The notes: generated from the letters alone by a model not told the origin. A stretch of DNA of 64,000 bases from Chaetoderma sp. LZ-2023a (GCA_034401795.1 JAVVLW010002751.1:1-64000), one strand, 5' to 3'; positions 1 to 11,056 are shown, counted from the first letter of the stretch. Translations and numbers: made by a program.

Positions 1-177
1 GAAACGAGGAATCCAAAACTATCCTAAAATCTGATCAGAAATGACCGAGTTATCCTTATTTAACTCCGTAAATTATGCTCAAAATATTGAAAACGTCATA
101 AACACGTGGATGTACTGAGGGAATGGGAATGCAGTCCATCACGTGATAATGTCCTTGCCCTTGGAGCCCGCACGCTG

Positions 178-242
178 ATTGGCTACAGTTCGCGCACTGA
201 TTGGCTGGGCGTTCTAGCCATGGCGGCAGGAGGAATATAAAA
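178..242 (+). promoter_or_regulatory. CCAAT/TATA promoter-like block in LINE leader A
   Basis: Inverted CCAAT boxes (ATTGG) lie at 178-182 and 200-204, and a TATAAAA box at 236-242. Copy B has the same order on the other strand, with CCAAT at 10,639-10,643 and TATAAAA at 10,606-10,600. The CCAAT-to-TATA spacing is about 32-33 bases in both copies. A strongly conserved block follows about 40 bases downstream. Preservation in two diverged copies suggests a real RNA polymerase II core promoter, but no transcript data support this. Confidence 0.5.
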
Positions 243-1023
243 TGAGCGCAGAACTGAGAATCGAGACCACACTTCGACGAGAGAGAAAGGTGGTAGGTTG
301 TGTGGCCTGAGCAGTGCGAGACGTGGGCAACTGCTTACTGGTTTCATCTTAACCGCAGCAGTGCCTCTCGGTTTTGAGATCTTAAATCTTTGGCCCACAC
401 CCACCGCATCTGCATCTAAACTTTTGAAATGCTCTCGGCAGCAAATCACCCAAGGGCAAATAAACTAAACAAATAAAGAAGGGCCCCTCACCGTCAATAA
501 CTTCAGAGGAGTCTTCCTACAGATGGGCCTTACAGCCCCGATGTAACGAACTCGTAGTATGTAAAACGAGTGGTGATTCTTGGTGGATGACTCATCAGAT
601 CTGCCGGACCATGCTGAAAAGAGGTAATCAAACTCTGTGCAATGTGTTGTATGTGATATTTAACTTTTGGACCACAGTCTAGTGGAACATTGCCTGGTGC
701 GCCGCACGAGCTATGTGGTGCATCATGTATTGTGTATACAGAAGATGCACATGCATTATTTACCTTTCAACTGTAGCCCTTCGTTACTACAGGACAGCTT
801 CCAGCTTCCACGACAGTACTGAACTTTTGACACTCTGTACAATTAAGATATGTAACTTAGTATGACTATCTAGTATACATCCGCATACGCAATCGTTTTT
901 GTCACTGTCTTTGAGACTGAGCCGCATCAACATTTTGGCTGCGGATATTTCCCAGCAACCTCAGAATCGTGCCATCTCGCGTCCCTCATCTGTTATATCC
1001 ACAGTGATCTATGAACCTTTTCT

Positions 1024-1215
1024 GTACCGATGACTAATAGGTACTCATCTAACCATATTTGTGTGTTATTGTATTTTTATGTTTCTGTGTAGGTACTGAT
1101 GACTACTAGGTACCGACCGGTCGTCTGAGACCGCATTTTATAATTTATATTTGCAATGTATATATTATTTTTATTTTGTGCTTATGACTAACGAGCACCG
1201 CAAGGTTGTGTGACC
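1024..1215 (+). other. Repeated paired-hairpin motif in LINE leader A
   Basis: Three hairpins share a loop containing ATGACTA: 1,024-1,044 (stem GTACC/GGTAC), 1,092-1,114 (GGTAC/GTACC) and 1,178-1,198 (GTGCT/AGCAC). The second and third are followed at once by another small hairpin, at 1,119-1,132 (GGTC/GACC) and 1,204-1,215 (GGTT/GACC). The stems differ in sequence but still pair. The same motif occurs four times in copy B. Its function is unknown; a structured RNA or a protein-binding array is possible. Confidence 0.45.
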
Positions 1216-2837
1216 CTATTTATTGTCAATACAGTGATAGTTAGTTATATGTGGCAGCAGCCATCCTAGTTACTTGTTTTGTTTATATTATATAAAATAC
1301 TAGGACCGCAGTACGCTAGGCTACACTATACAGCAACAATAAATCCGCACTACCTTTTCCCCCAGCATCACTCTTTCACTGAGGTCACTGTTCAGGTTCT
1401 CTCATTAAGTGAACCTAACATATAATCGACGTAACCTGGCTATTCTAGCTCGATAGGATAGGTTTAAAAGTAGTTAGGGATGATCGCTCTTTAGGAGTCA
1501 CTTGTGTAAGCCTCTTGTCCAGATGTAGTGGATATGTAACACCGCACACCGGCTAGTTGAGTTAAATTGCCCATGTACCTTAGGGCCTCCTTATTAACAT
1601 ATGAGTGATTGTCTCTTCCTATGCTCCTCCAGCTACAAGGCTTATAATTGTCTGGACCTCCCTTCGTCATGTTGGTGCAATCTGACTCCGGAAACTATTG
1701 GTGTTTCCATGCGGTGAAGACCAAAGTGCCGATTCCGCAAACACCCCCTCTGTATCGTCGGACACTAGTTAGCATAGATATCCATGTCGAAGTAGGAAAC
1801 ACTGCGAAAACATATTATTTTAACCAGTCGGCAGTGCATCTCTGGGCATTTTAACATATCCCTAACGACAGGTAAATGTTAGTCTCCGGGTTCGGATCTC
1901 ACACGATCTGCTCCCGACACATCAGGTGATGGACAAGACACTGATCTCCATCTAACTCTTCACAATGACTGGGTGCGGTCTTGGAACCCACAACGCCCTC
2001 ACGAGAAGGTCACTATAGTTGGATATCTGTCTCCTCCTATCCACCATAAAACATATATGCGCTTTTCAATTGCTTACATAACTATGTCTTGTCCTAGTGA
2101 TGTTGTATGTGGTTGCGGTGTGGTAAGTAACAGGATCGTTATATGACATGTCCGCATGCTGTCTATCTGAGGCGGATGCTCCGTTGAGTGACCATATGGA
2201 AACCGATCATTTCTGCCACTCATTCTCATGTATTTAAAGATAGGTAGAAATCCAAGCGACTTGCGGCCTAAGCATGGAACATGGACCTAACAACTGAAGG
2301 TTAGTTTAGGATTTAGCAGAAGGACCACATAAATAAAGCGGCAAATACCAATACAGTATGTTTAACCCACATACGATGATGGTGTTGAATTCTCCGGAAA
2401 TCATCCACCCCATCTTCACGTAATACAGCGTGCATCACAATAACTTACAATTTCCCTAGGTTGGCTCGCACTACACGCTTAGTATATGTTTGAACAAGAG
2501 AGTGGCCCTTTTTGCCAACTCTCATCCTCCGCTTTGGCGTTGAAGGCATTTTCCTGTGACTGAGGCCCGGGCGAGGCACTTTCCTCTCGCAATAATAATA
2601 TTTTGTTAGGGTATAATGGTTTATATTAAACTTGATAAGTGACCGCGTTAGGACTCTCCCTTGCAGGGATACCTCGCGAATTTAAAGATCGGCGAGGTAC
2701 CTCTGATGAGCACTACGATAGGCAAGACACCAACTTAGTTCTATGTACTGTATTTTCTCTCTCATACTAGCAAATGAGTAGCATTGTTTGTATGTATCTA
2801 ATTATTTAGTAATTATGTCTAGATTCCAAAGGTGAGT

Positions 2838-3065
2838 AATGGACCGCCATACCAGTGACATGAACAGTCGGGATGAGTACAGTGTGGTTCGATCTCAGCG
2901 GCAATGGCTGCATAGCCCCACCGGAACTTTATCATTCAACCTGCTTTAGAAGTCAGTCTTTATATTTTCCGGCGAGTCGAAACACAAGATCCGTAACCCT
3001 GAGAACCGATGCTAACCAGCCAACATGCGCATCATGTATTTGTGGTGCTGCGAGATGGAATATAT
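2838..3065 (+). pseudogene. LINE ORF1 N-terminal fragment (copy A)
   Basis: The reading frame opens at the ATG at 2,838 with MDRHTSDMNSRDEYSVV, matching the ORF1 starts of copies B (MDCQTGDINSRDNTVV at 7,952) and C (MDRHTGDTNSWDETVV). A frameshift near 2,885 moves the match to another frame, which continues with APPE, RSQSL, TRSVT and CASCICGA, all with counterparts in B or C. Homology ends near 3,065, before the coiled-coil and RRM-like parts that B retains. It is therefore a non-functional N-terminal piece of an RNA-binding ORF1 protein. Confidence 0.65.
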
Positions 3066-3289
3066 GGACGGATATGGAGGCTAAAATATATATTTATCTA
3101 CCACTTGAACCATTGGGTCCAAGGATATCAATTTCAGAACAGTTCCACAGCTAAGCTGCCGAACACTCTTAGACCAGTGCAACGGACACCTTCGCTGTCA
3201 CATGCAGCTATGGCTCTGGTCAGACTAGCTTCCAAGTACTCAACAGAATACCTATAAATTGTAATATCAGTGCTCCAGCATCCATCGTG

Positions 3290-3490
3290 CATGGTGCTCG
3301 AACTGTAAGATGGCTGGAGGTGTATATGTGTTTGTGCCTGTACAAGAACCTTTCATACACATATTTATTCCTAGAATATGTGTGCTTATATGCACATTCG
3401 TACATGTGTACGTGTACGTGTACATATACACGTGGGTGTGTGATCTGGAACATTAGTGTGCAAATGCGCGTGCTTGCGTAAATGTGCTCG
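3290..3490. repeat. TG/CA-rich low-complexity spacer between LINE copies A and B
   Basis: The stretch holds irregular tgtg, tgtac and acatat runs, densest at 3,395-3,445. It sits between the truncated 3' ends of the two facing LINE copies. The short ORFs on both strands here are low-complexity by-products. Confidence 0.4.
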
Positions 3491-3760
3491 TGAGTTCTTG
3501 CATGTGCTTATTATATTAAAATCGAGATTAGCAACATTCACTTCTCTATCGGGCCTCGGCATATCTATACAGTTTTGTAACCGTTAATCGCTACCTATTT
3601 CAGTAATCGAATAAAATATCCAGACCCCTCTGTAATCCTTTTCTACTTTCTGACGGAATAATTATATCATCAGCATATAGAAAAAAAAAATTCATTTTCT
3701 AAATCATTCAAATACAGTGCGAATAAAAATGGCGACAGACTTTACACTTGACGACCCTCA

Positions 3761-3776
3761 CCCCACCCCCCCCCCC
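3761..3776. repeat. C-rich tract inside LINE B RT
   Basis: A short C run (poly-G on the coding strand) replaces glycine-rich codons just ahead of the LSPFLFALYLND motif and shifts the frame. Confidence 0.8.
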
Positions 3777-5462
3777 GCAGTACTGCATTCAAAATTGTCT
3801 GAGAGCATAGCATTAACCCGAACACATGTTTTTTATGTCTTGATGCATTGACATTATACTATTAATGATATATCCTTTTACATTTAACTTTATTAATTTG
3901 TACCACAAACAGTCTCGAATCACATAACCAAAAGCCTTTGGAAACAAAAGTGCAATATAATTTCTTTCCATTATTCAAAATGTTTGAAATCAAGTCATGC
4001 ATAACGAATGAGACCGGCCCTAAAACCAGCCTGTGCTTCGACATATACAGTGTTTTTATCTTCCCGGTCATTGAGACGATTATTGAGAACATTAGTGAAT
4101 AATTTGAAAAGGCAGCTCAATAACGTTATACCACGATAATTCTGTTCATCGTTTACATTGCCTTTTTTGTGAAGCGGTATTAGAATTCCTTCTGACCAAA
4201 TTCTGGGAAATATGCTGCTTTTAAAAATGTCATTAAAAAGTATTACAATATATGGTAAAGGTATTTCAATTCCATTTTTATAAAATTCATTTATCATCAA
4301 AACTGGCCCAGGGCTTTTACCATTATTGAGCTGCTGTATGGCTGTTTGTATCTCTATTTATGAAATTTCCTTATTTAACTCGTCGAATACTAATTGTACT
4401 TCACTTGTTTGGTACTCACGCGCAAGATCGACAATGTCTGTGTCAGCCCGATAAAAGCCCTTATCAGGGTTATTTAATCTTAAAAAAAAATTTTTAATTC
4501 ATATTTAAATGCGATGTTTCGGTTTTGTCGTCTCTGTACCAGTTCAACGCATTAAAAATTGTTTTCGTTTTATTTCACATGCCTGTGAGTAATGCTGTAT
4601 TTTTGTTCGCTTATTGTTTCGCAAAGTGATTGGTTTTCTCGTTTTCAGAATAAGTGTTCTGTTGCTTTATCAATTGCAGTATTGAATAGGGTCACCATTT
4701 GATTTACACCATCCTCATCTGGTTCCCTCCATTCCCTTATCAAACAATCCATTGTGTTTAGTAATTCTAAAGAATCAGGTTTTAACAAATTAGTCCTTTT
4801 GCATCCCAGATGTGTAATGGTAACTGCATTCTCTACTGTAGTTGTCCTCGCCCCTGCTCGTGTATTCATTAATATATCACATCTTACTACTGTATGATCA
4901 GCCAACTCATTTGTGTGTTCTATTTCAAAATTGGGTAATAGCCTTGAATTATTTGCAGAGCAAAGAGAGTAATCTACAAATATAGGACCACATGCAGTCG
5001 ATCCATACCCACTCTGCCATTGACGATCCTAATCACTATAGTTTTACAGAAATTTAACAAATTATGCCCATTTTCATTTAACTTCCCCAAGTCTTTAGAA
5101 CATCTTCCTATCATACAATCCTCATCATAACTAACTTCTATTGAAATATAGTTTACATTGTCATCTTCGGTAAAATCCGGTAGAGCTTTGGTTCTGGCAC
5201 TTAAGTCGCCACAAATTAAAAATGTACAATTTCTATCCTCAAGAATATTCGTATTTACATACAATGACAGTCTTTAAAACACATCAATATCTACATGAGC
5301 TGTTCTCGACGAACCATTAAGAAGTACATAACACAGAGCAATATATAAATTCTCATCTAAACCATAGAATAATTGATCAGTTTTTGTCCATATAATGTCA
5401 TCAGATTCTTTACTTTCTATAGAGACACCGGCTGCTATTTGGTCCCTAAAATAAATTAGAAG

Positions 5463-5494
5463 CCCCCCCTCCCCCTCCCCCTCCCCCCCCCCCC
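5463..5494. repeat. C-rich tract inside LINE B endonuclease
   Basis: The tract is almost pure C with three interrupting T's. It lies just before the endonuclease strand LIYFRDQI on the minus strand, where it reads as a poly-glycine stretch. Confidence 0.85.
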
Positions 5495-6430
5495 AGCATC
5501 ACACTTTGCCCGTTTGTGTCTTTGCCTATTTAGTGGTATATATGTATAACCATCTATTGAAATATTTGTTAATTCTGAGCACCAAGTTTTGGTTAATAAT
5601 ATCATATTACATTTTGCAATTTATTAAAGACATGAGAATTAATTTTATTTTGGCGTTTCGTTACAAAGTCATTAGCATTTCACAATGCTTATTTTATCAC
5701 TTTCCCTACCCCATCCTAGTGATTATTTAGCTTAATTGTGATTCAATTTGATCATTTGGTGTATACGTGTTATCCAGAGGTGCCTGACTAGTGTCTATAT
5801 TACATGGTATATTGCCTATGTTCGCGATTATGGGAAGGTCAACAGAGTTTTTCACATTGTCTGGATTATCTTTGTCCATTGGAAACATGTTACTAGCATT
5901 TATGATTGTTCGGTTGCCTTGTAATGGTAAGACTATGCCACTGGCTGTACGACTCGGTACATTAATGTCGAGTAATCGTGCCACCACTTTCCACACACGG
6001 CTGACTTGGATTGGAATTAGCTAACTCGTTAGAACCATATGCTGCTTTGTTCCAAATGGTAAGTGCTGAGGTTATAGCTGACTGTACTGACTCTGAGCAA
6101 AGTGGTACATTTGGTAATGATTTGTCTGGTCGTGCATCTCTGCATGGCATGCTTACTGTAGGATTTGGCATCTGGCACATTATAGTCCTTCAATATTGGT
6201 ACTCATGCGATACTGTGACACTATATCTGAAATATCAGATCGGTACGGGTGTTGTGTCTCATTTACGGAGGACTGTATTATTTTAAGAACGAGTTTGCTG
6301 AAAATAGTTCTGACTTAGTGACGGCTCTGTTCCAGCTACTCCATGTTTATGAGTATTTGTCATGTTATGGTCAACACTCGTACTAACTGCACCAACTGCA
6401 CCAATGTGTGTTTCAATAGTGGATGACTGT

Positions 6431-7952
6431 TCAGCTCAGTTGACATATGGCGGCAGCGTAGAGCGTGTGTTCCTGCAGGCGGGGGAAAGGGCCGTCTTCC
6501 CATTTCGTGTCTGTATGGCTGTCTGATCGTGGTGGTTCTCTAGTAAAACGATTCTGACTAATCGAATCCATGTGACCATGCTCATACATGACATTGTCCC
6601 AATCCGGAAACATATCCTTCATCACCTGGCGCTCCACCACTAGTTTTGCCAGAAACACAATCGATGTAATGTTACCACTTTGTTTAGCACACCGACACTT
6701 GGGCCATAGTTCTTTCCGCCACTCCACAATCTGGCTTGGATAATCTGGATTAACCGAGTACAATGTTCCTCACAAATTTGGCATTGCTTGAAAGATAACT
6801 TCTGTGTCACAGAAGTCTCTAAATATTGCGATCAATGGTCTAGGTTTAGTACTATTATAGCGATATCATCCTAAACGATGAGCTCCTTGGATAACAATGT
6901 TTTTAGCGTTATCGATTTTCATTTTTCCTGATAGGAATGCAATAATAATGGAGCTGCATTTTCGTTCGACTCCTCGTTAATTCCAAAACACAACACGTTC
7001 TGATGCCTCCTTCTAGTATCCAGCTATATACATTTATAGTCAAAATATCTTATATGTTTTCGATAATCTGTCCATCTGATTATATATGCCATTGCTATTA
7101 TTAGCATTATCCTCCACTTTAAAACCTATTGTGTAAAGTGCGGCCTGGATTGTATCTAGTATGTTTAGGCGAGAGATAATTCTATCGCATTTGTTCTCAA
7201 CTAACACGTTTGGATGATAGCCAGCAAACTGACCTTTGACAGTTCTCTGATCACTAACAGTGTTTACGTTCCTATCAGGCATAACATAGTTTTCTGTGTA
7301 TGCAGTGTATATTGACGGCTCCCCTTGACCAGAATCGTCTCTGCTAAGACGCGGCCGTTTCTGTGTTCCTTGTGTGGCCTCGCTGATTAAGAGCAATTGT
7401 AGTCTCTGGGGGTACGCGCTGGCCCGATTTATTCTCTCACACTGCAGCACCGCATGTGCATGGTGCGTTGGAGCGAGGCTGCTGGTTAGCTGCGGATCTC
7501 GGGGTTGCACTTATCGCCGAATACCCCTGTTCTATCGGTGCTGCAGTTTCTGCACCTGGGAAATTCTGGTCGTCATCGGTGACTACACGTGCTGCCTTTA
7601 CATGGTAGTATTCCACCTCTGCATCGCTAGAATACTGCTTAAAATAGAAGGGAGACTGGAACATGTGGGTGCTGTAGTTGGCCGAGGGTTCACCTCTTGT
7701 TCGAGACCCACATGGGGCACCACTTGTAGCCTCTGGGGTTATGCGCTGGTCCGATTGATTCTCTCGTGCTGAGGCACCACATGCACACGGTGCATTGGGG
7801 CGAGGCTGCTGGTCAGCTGTGGATATCGGTATTCGTGAGTCGGTGGAACATTCACATTCCAGTGGGGCCATGTGATCATCGTCATGGAAGTTGAACCACA
7901 CCGTGACCACCGTATTGTCCCGGCTATTTATGTCACCGGTTTGGCAGTCCAT
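6431..7952 (-). pseudogene. LINE ORF1 (RNA-binding protein), copy B
   Basis: ORF1 proteins of LINEs bind their own RNA and form the retrotransposition particle. Translation starts MDCQTGDINSRDNTVV and runs through a low-complexity N-terminus. A segment like a short coiled coil follows (about 7,040-7,200), then the RRM-like region (INNAKN..AHRLG; RPLIAIFRDF at about 6,800-6,860). The C-terminal domain at 6,763-6,590 carries YSVNPDYPSQIVEWRKELWP and VFLAKLVVE..VMKDMFPDW, typical of animal LINE ORF1 proteins. Frames change and stops occur between these parts, e.g. near 7,437 and 7,040. A segment of about 110 bp is duplicated inside the N-terminal half (7,391-7,500 and 7,726-7,835). Confidence 0.65.
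7391..7835 (-). repeat. Direct duplication inside LINE B ORF1
   Basis: Two copies of about 110 bp lie at 7,391-7,500 and 7,726-7,835 in the same orientation, starting about 335 bp apart. Both encode a QQPR.NAPC.CGA segment. Copies A and C show only one such segment before their homology ends. Confidence 0.6.
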
Positions 7953-9586
7953 TTACTCAATTAATGTTGAGACATTATGTAAAATGTATACCTAATTATC
8001 CTATAGATTCAAACAATGGTACTCGTTTGCTGCTATGCGAGAGAAATTAAGTACATAAGACTAAGTTGGTGTTTTGTGTAACATGGTCCTCGCCAGAGGT
8101 ACCGCTCCCCGCTCTCTGATCGGTATAATTAGTGAGGTACCCCTGCAAGGGAGGGTCCTACCGCAGTTACTTAGCAAGTTTAATATAAACCATTATAACC
8201 CCTAGCACACATATTATTTGTTTGTGAGAGGAAAAGTGCCTCGCACGGGCCTCCGTCACAGGAAAATGCCTACAATGCCGAAGCGCAGGAAGAGATGGCC
8301 ACCCTCTTATTCAAACTATGCTATTGTGTGTAAAATGAGTCAACCTAGTGAAATTATAAGTCAGTGATGCACGCTGGTTTACGTGAAAATGGGGTGGATG
8401 ATTTCTGCAGAATTCAACATCGTCACCTTATGTAAGTCGAAAGATACTGTATCGGTAGTTGCTGCTTTTATTTATGCTGTCGTTCAGCTAGATCCTATCC
8501 TAACATATAGTTTTTAGGTCCACATATCAAGTTTAAGCCGCAAGTGGCTGTGGGTTCTACCTATCTTTAACATATAAGTCTGACTGGCGAAAATGCTTGG
8601 TGTCCATATGGTCACCTGGCAGAGCATCACCCTCAGATAGACAGCGTGTGGACATGTCACATGGTGGCAGCTTCAGAATCATATAACGATCCTGTCACCA
8701 CTGCAACGTGACCACATATATCAGTACAGGGGCAAGTCACATTCACATTTATAAGCACATATAGGTTTATGGTGGCGGGTAAGAGACAGATATCCAACTA
8801 TGGTGACCTTCTCGTGAGGGCTTGGTGGGTTCTAAGACCGCACCCAGTCACTTGTAGAGTTAGATGAGGATCTGTGCCCTGTCTATCACCTAGCATGTTG
8901 GGTGCGGACCATGTGAGATCCACACCCTGAGACTAACATTTACCTGTCTTTAGGATTATCTAGATTACCCAGAGATGCGCTGTTAGCCAGTTAGTATAAT
9001 ATAATGTTTTCACAGTGCTTCCTACTTTGGTATGGTTATCTAAGATAACAGATCGCAGATACAGAGGGGATGTTTACGGTCTTTGATACCTTGATTCTAA
9101 CTGCTCTGAAACCCCAAATGGTTTCAAAGTCAGCTCTAACCGACGTGGCGGATGGAGTCCAGCCAATTATTAAGCCTTAAGGTTGGAGGAGCATAGACAG
9201 AGACAATTACTCATTTATTCAAAAGAATTTAGGAGGCCTTATGATATATGGCCAATTTATACAAACTTGCCAGTGTGCAGTCTTACCTATCAGCTACTCC
9301 CGGAAAAGAGACGTACACAAATGTCTCCTAAAACGTAATCGTCCCTAACTACTTATAAACCTATCCTATCGAGCTAAAATATCCAGGTTTACACAGGTTC
9401 GCGTAGTGAGAACACGAGCAGCGATCTCAGTGAAAAATTAATGCTGTTGGGGAACAAGGTGGCGCGGTTGTTGTTTCTGTATAGTGTAGCCTAGCAAACT
9501 GCAGTTCTAGTATTTTATATAAAATAAGCAAAATATACGATGGCTACTGCCATATCCCTAACTATCGCAGTACAGTCAATATATTA

Positions 9587-9836
9587 GGTCACACGACCTT
9601 GCGGTGCCTATTAGTCATCAGCACAAAATGAAGATAAATTTATACAGTAAAAAGAAGTAAACTATAAGAATGTGGTCTCAGACGACCGTGTGGTACCTGT
9701 TAATCAATCAGTAGCTTATATAAACTATAAAAATGCGGTCTCAGACGACCATGCAGTACCTGTTAGTCATCAGTAGCTTATATAAACACATTAATACAAT
9801 AATACAATAACGGAGTACCTATTAGTCATCAGTATG
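9587..9836 (-). other. Repeated paired-hairpin motif in LINE leader B
   Basis: There are four hairpins on the minus strand with the loop core ATGACTAA or a variant: 9,836-9,814, 9,777-9,756, 9,714-9,692 and 9,624-9,603. The last three are followed by the second hairpin GGTCGTCTGAGACC or GGTCGTGTGACC (9,750-9,737, 9,687-9,674, 9,600-9,587). Two of the units are an evident tandem duplication of about 63 bp (about 9,652-9,778). The order matches copy A. Confidence 0.45.
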
Positions 9837-10361
9837 GACAGTTTTAAAGTCACTGTGGTTGAAGCATCATATATCTGAGGCGCGAGATGGCACGATGCTG
9901 AAGTTAGCTGCTAGGAGTATAACCGCAGACGAACTGTCTGATGCGGCTCACTCTCAAGAACGGCAATTGCAGAAAACTATTGCAGATACGGATGGCTAGT
10001 AGATAGTCACGTTTATTCACACATTAGTAATTTAAATGGTGGTAGGAAAGTACCATACTGGTGTGGCTCCAGTTGAAAGTTAATTGATGCAAACGCATCC
10101 TGGCGGACCACAAGACGTGATGCATCAGGCAATGTCCCAACTAGGTTGGAGGTCAAAATGTTCAATGCTGAGCATGATACATGTGCAGAATTTGAATCAA
10201 CCATCTTTAGCGTGTCTCGGTGGATCTGGCGAGTTATCCATTGAAAACATCACTCGTACTACATACTCAACGAGATCTTACGTCAGCCCTAAAAGGCCCA
10301 ACCGCAAAAAGGTCCCACTGTGGTGTTGGTAGTGGGGTTACATTACTGTGATTTGGTTCTT

Positions 10362-10391
10362 GCCCGCCCACCCCCCCCCCCCCCCACCCCC
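10362..10391. repeat. C-rich tract in LINE B leader
   Basis: A C run with a few interruptions (poly-G on the element's sense strand). Copy A has no such run at the matching place (about 470-520), so it expanded after the copies separated. Confidence 0.85.
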
Positions 10392-10599
10392 AGTGATATC
10401 CTTTCGGGGAGCTTCCACAAACTTAGATACGGAACGGATGCGGAGGCTGTGCCCTAGAGATGAGGCTGAACTCCGAATGGCAATGTAGTCGGCTATAAGG
10501 AACCTGATCTACAGTAAGCAGTTGCCCCACGACTCGGTCTGCTCTGGTCAACACAACCTTCCACCTTCTCTCAGCTGGTGAATCTGTTTTTTCTCATAC

Positions 10600-10643
10600 T
10601 TTTATACTACTCGTGACGTCACAGCTGGAGTGCCACAACCAAT
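10600..10643 (-). promoter_or_regulatory. CCAAT/CRE/TATA promoter-like block in LINE leader B
   Basis: On the minus strand a CCAAT box in inverted form (plus-strand ccaatcagcg, 10,639-10,648) is followed by a TGACGTCA palindrome at 10,614-10,621 and TATAAAA at 10,606-10,600. It aligns with the 178-242 block of copy A; the CRE-like palindrome is present only here. Confidence 0.5.
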
Positions 10644-11056
10644 CAGCGTTCGAGGTCTGAGGCATGGCAACCATTCACCGAGTACATGCACGCCTCTAAG
10701 GCATTTAGAGCAATATTTTGAACGGAATCAAACATGAATAATTCGGTCTAAGTAGTAGTCCTCGCTTCATTCTGGTATTGATTGATACCAAGAGCGACGA
10801 GGAGAATATATTCTAAAGGAATTACGAGTACCGACTCAGTACACGATAAGATGCCATTCTCTCCAACACCAACGCGTGTTGGTAGGCAATCGCAGACGCC
10901 CGCGCATGCACGCTAGCCTCTCTTATATGGCTTTATACACACATACTATCCTACCCAGTGTGGCGTGCTTGGAACGCACCCAGTCCAGCCGTTCCGTACC
11001 CAGACGAGTTGGTGTGGTTCGTACCTTACCGGTTGATCCGCGCTACACAATCATTT

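Larger units (their letters stand above)
1..3290 (+). mobile_element. LINE copy A: 5' leader and start of ORF1, 3'-truncated
   Basis: From base 1 to about 3,060 this strand is collinear with the reverse complement of copy B (about 10,760 down to 7,440). Landmarks shared by both are the CCAAT and TATA boxes, a conserved block at about 284-340 ending 'caactgctta', paired hairpins, a block at about 1,790-1,880, and the start of ORF1 at 2,838. The copy is cut by the window start on the left. Homology fades at about 3,060-3,290, far short of ORF2. Similarity to B is clearly imperfect, with many substitutions and indels, so this is an old insertion. LINE identity rests on B, where ORF1 and ORF2 follow the same leader. 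Confidence 0.7.
3490..5730 (-). pseudogene. LINE ORF2: APE-type endonuclease and reverse transcriptase, copy B
   Basis: ORF2 nicks target DNA and copies the RNA in place. The endonuclease is visible at about 5,500-4,974: a LIYFRDQIAAGVS segment, LNGSSRTAHVD and then CGDLSARTKALPDF, with NENGHNLLNFC downstream. A linker follows at 4,905-4,645 (DHTVVRCDIL). RT motifs begin at 4,300-3,995 (GILIPLHKKGN, NYRGITLLS, QAGFRAG) and continue in other frames with GKKLYC (about 3,950) and LSPFLFALYLNDLE. The catalytic YADD box is at 3,677-3,666. Weak post-catalytic similarity runs to about 3,500. At least four frame changes plus poly-G expansions break it. The thumb and C-terminal zinc region are absent. 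Confidence 0.7.
3490..11056 (-). mobile_element. LINE copy B: leader, ORF1 and ORF2 (endonuclease and reverse transcriptase), 3'-truncated
   Basis: Read on the minus strand, this has a leader (about 11,056-7,953), ORF1 (7,952-6,431) and ORF2 (about 5,730-3,490) with an APE-type endonuclease followed by a reverse transcriptase. The 5' end is placed where copy B and copy C stop matching, just past 'gatccgcgctaca' (B about 11,036, C about 53,313). The element stops soon after the RT catalytic site, so the post-RT part and 3' UTR are missing. Gene order and the RRM-type ORF1 suggest the CR1/L2/jockey side of LINEs; the clade is not certain. Stops, frameshifts and three poly-G tracts (sense strand) show it is dead. 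Confidence 0.72.

Noticed and set aside
1092-1132. Box C/D snoRNA from TGATGA and CTGA motifs in the hairpin unit
   Set aside because: The boxes lie in hairpin loops close together, without a terminal stem or guide-length spacing. A hairpin motif explains the repeats better.
1648-1854. 68-codon ORF in LINE leader A as a small leader peptide
   Set aside because: The matching stretches of B and C contain stops and frame changes; only a few residues such as GNYW look alike.
1-3290. Interpreting the leaders of copies A, B and C as LTRs of an LTR retrotransposon because of the TATA box
   Set aside because: In B the leader is followed by a LINE-type ORF1 and an APE endonuclease plus RT in LINE order, and no matching copy lies at the other end.
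1-11056. 5' inversion of one LINE by twin priming
   Set aside because: Both arms contain the same 5' leader and ORF1 start, so they are two copies and not two parts of one.
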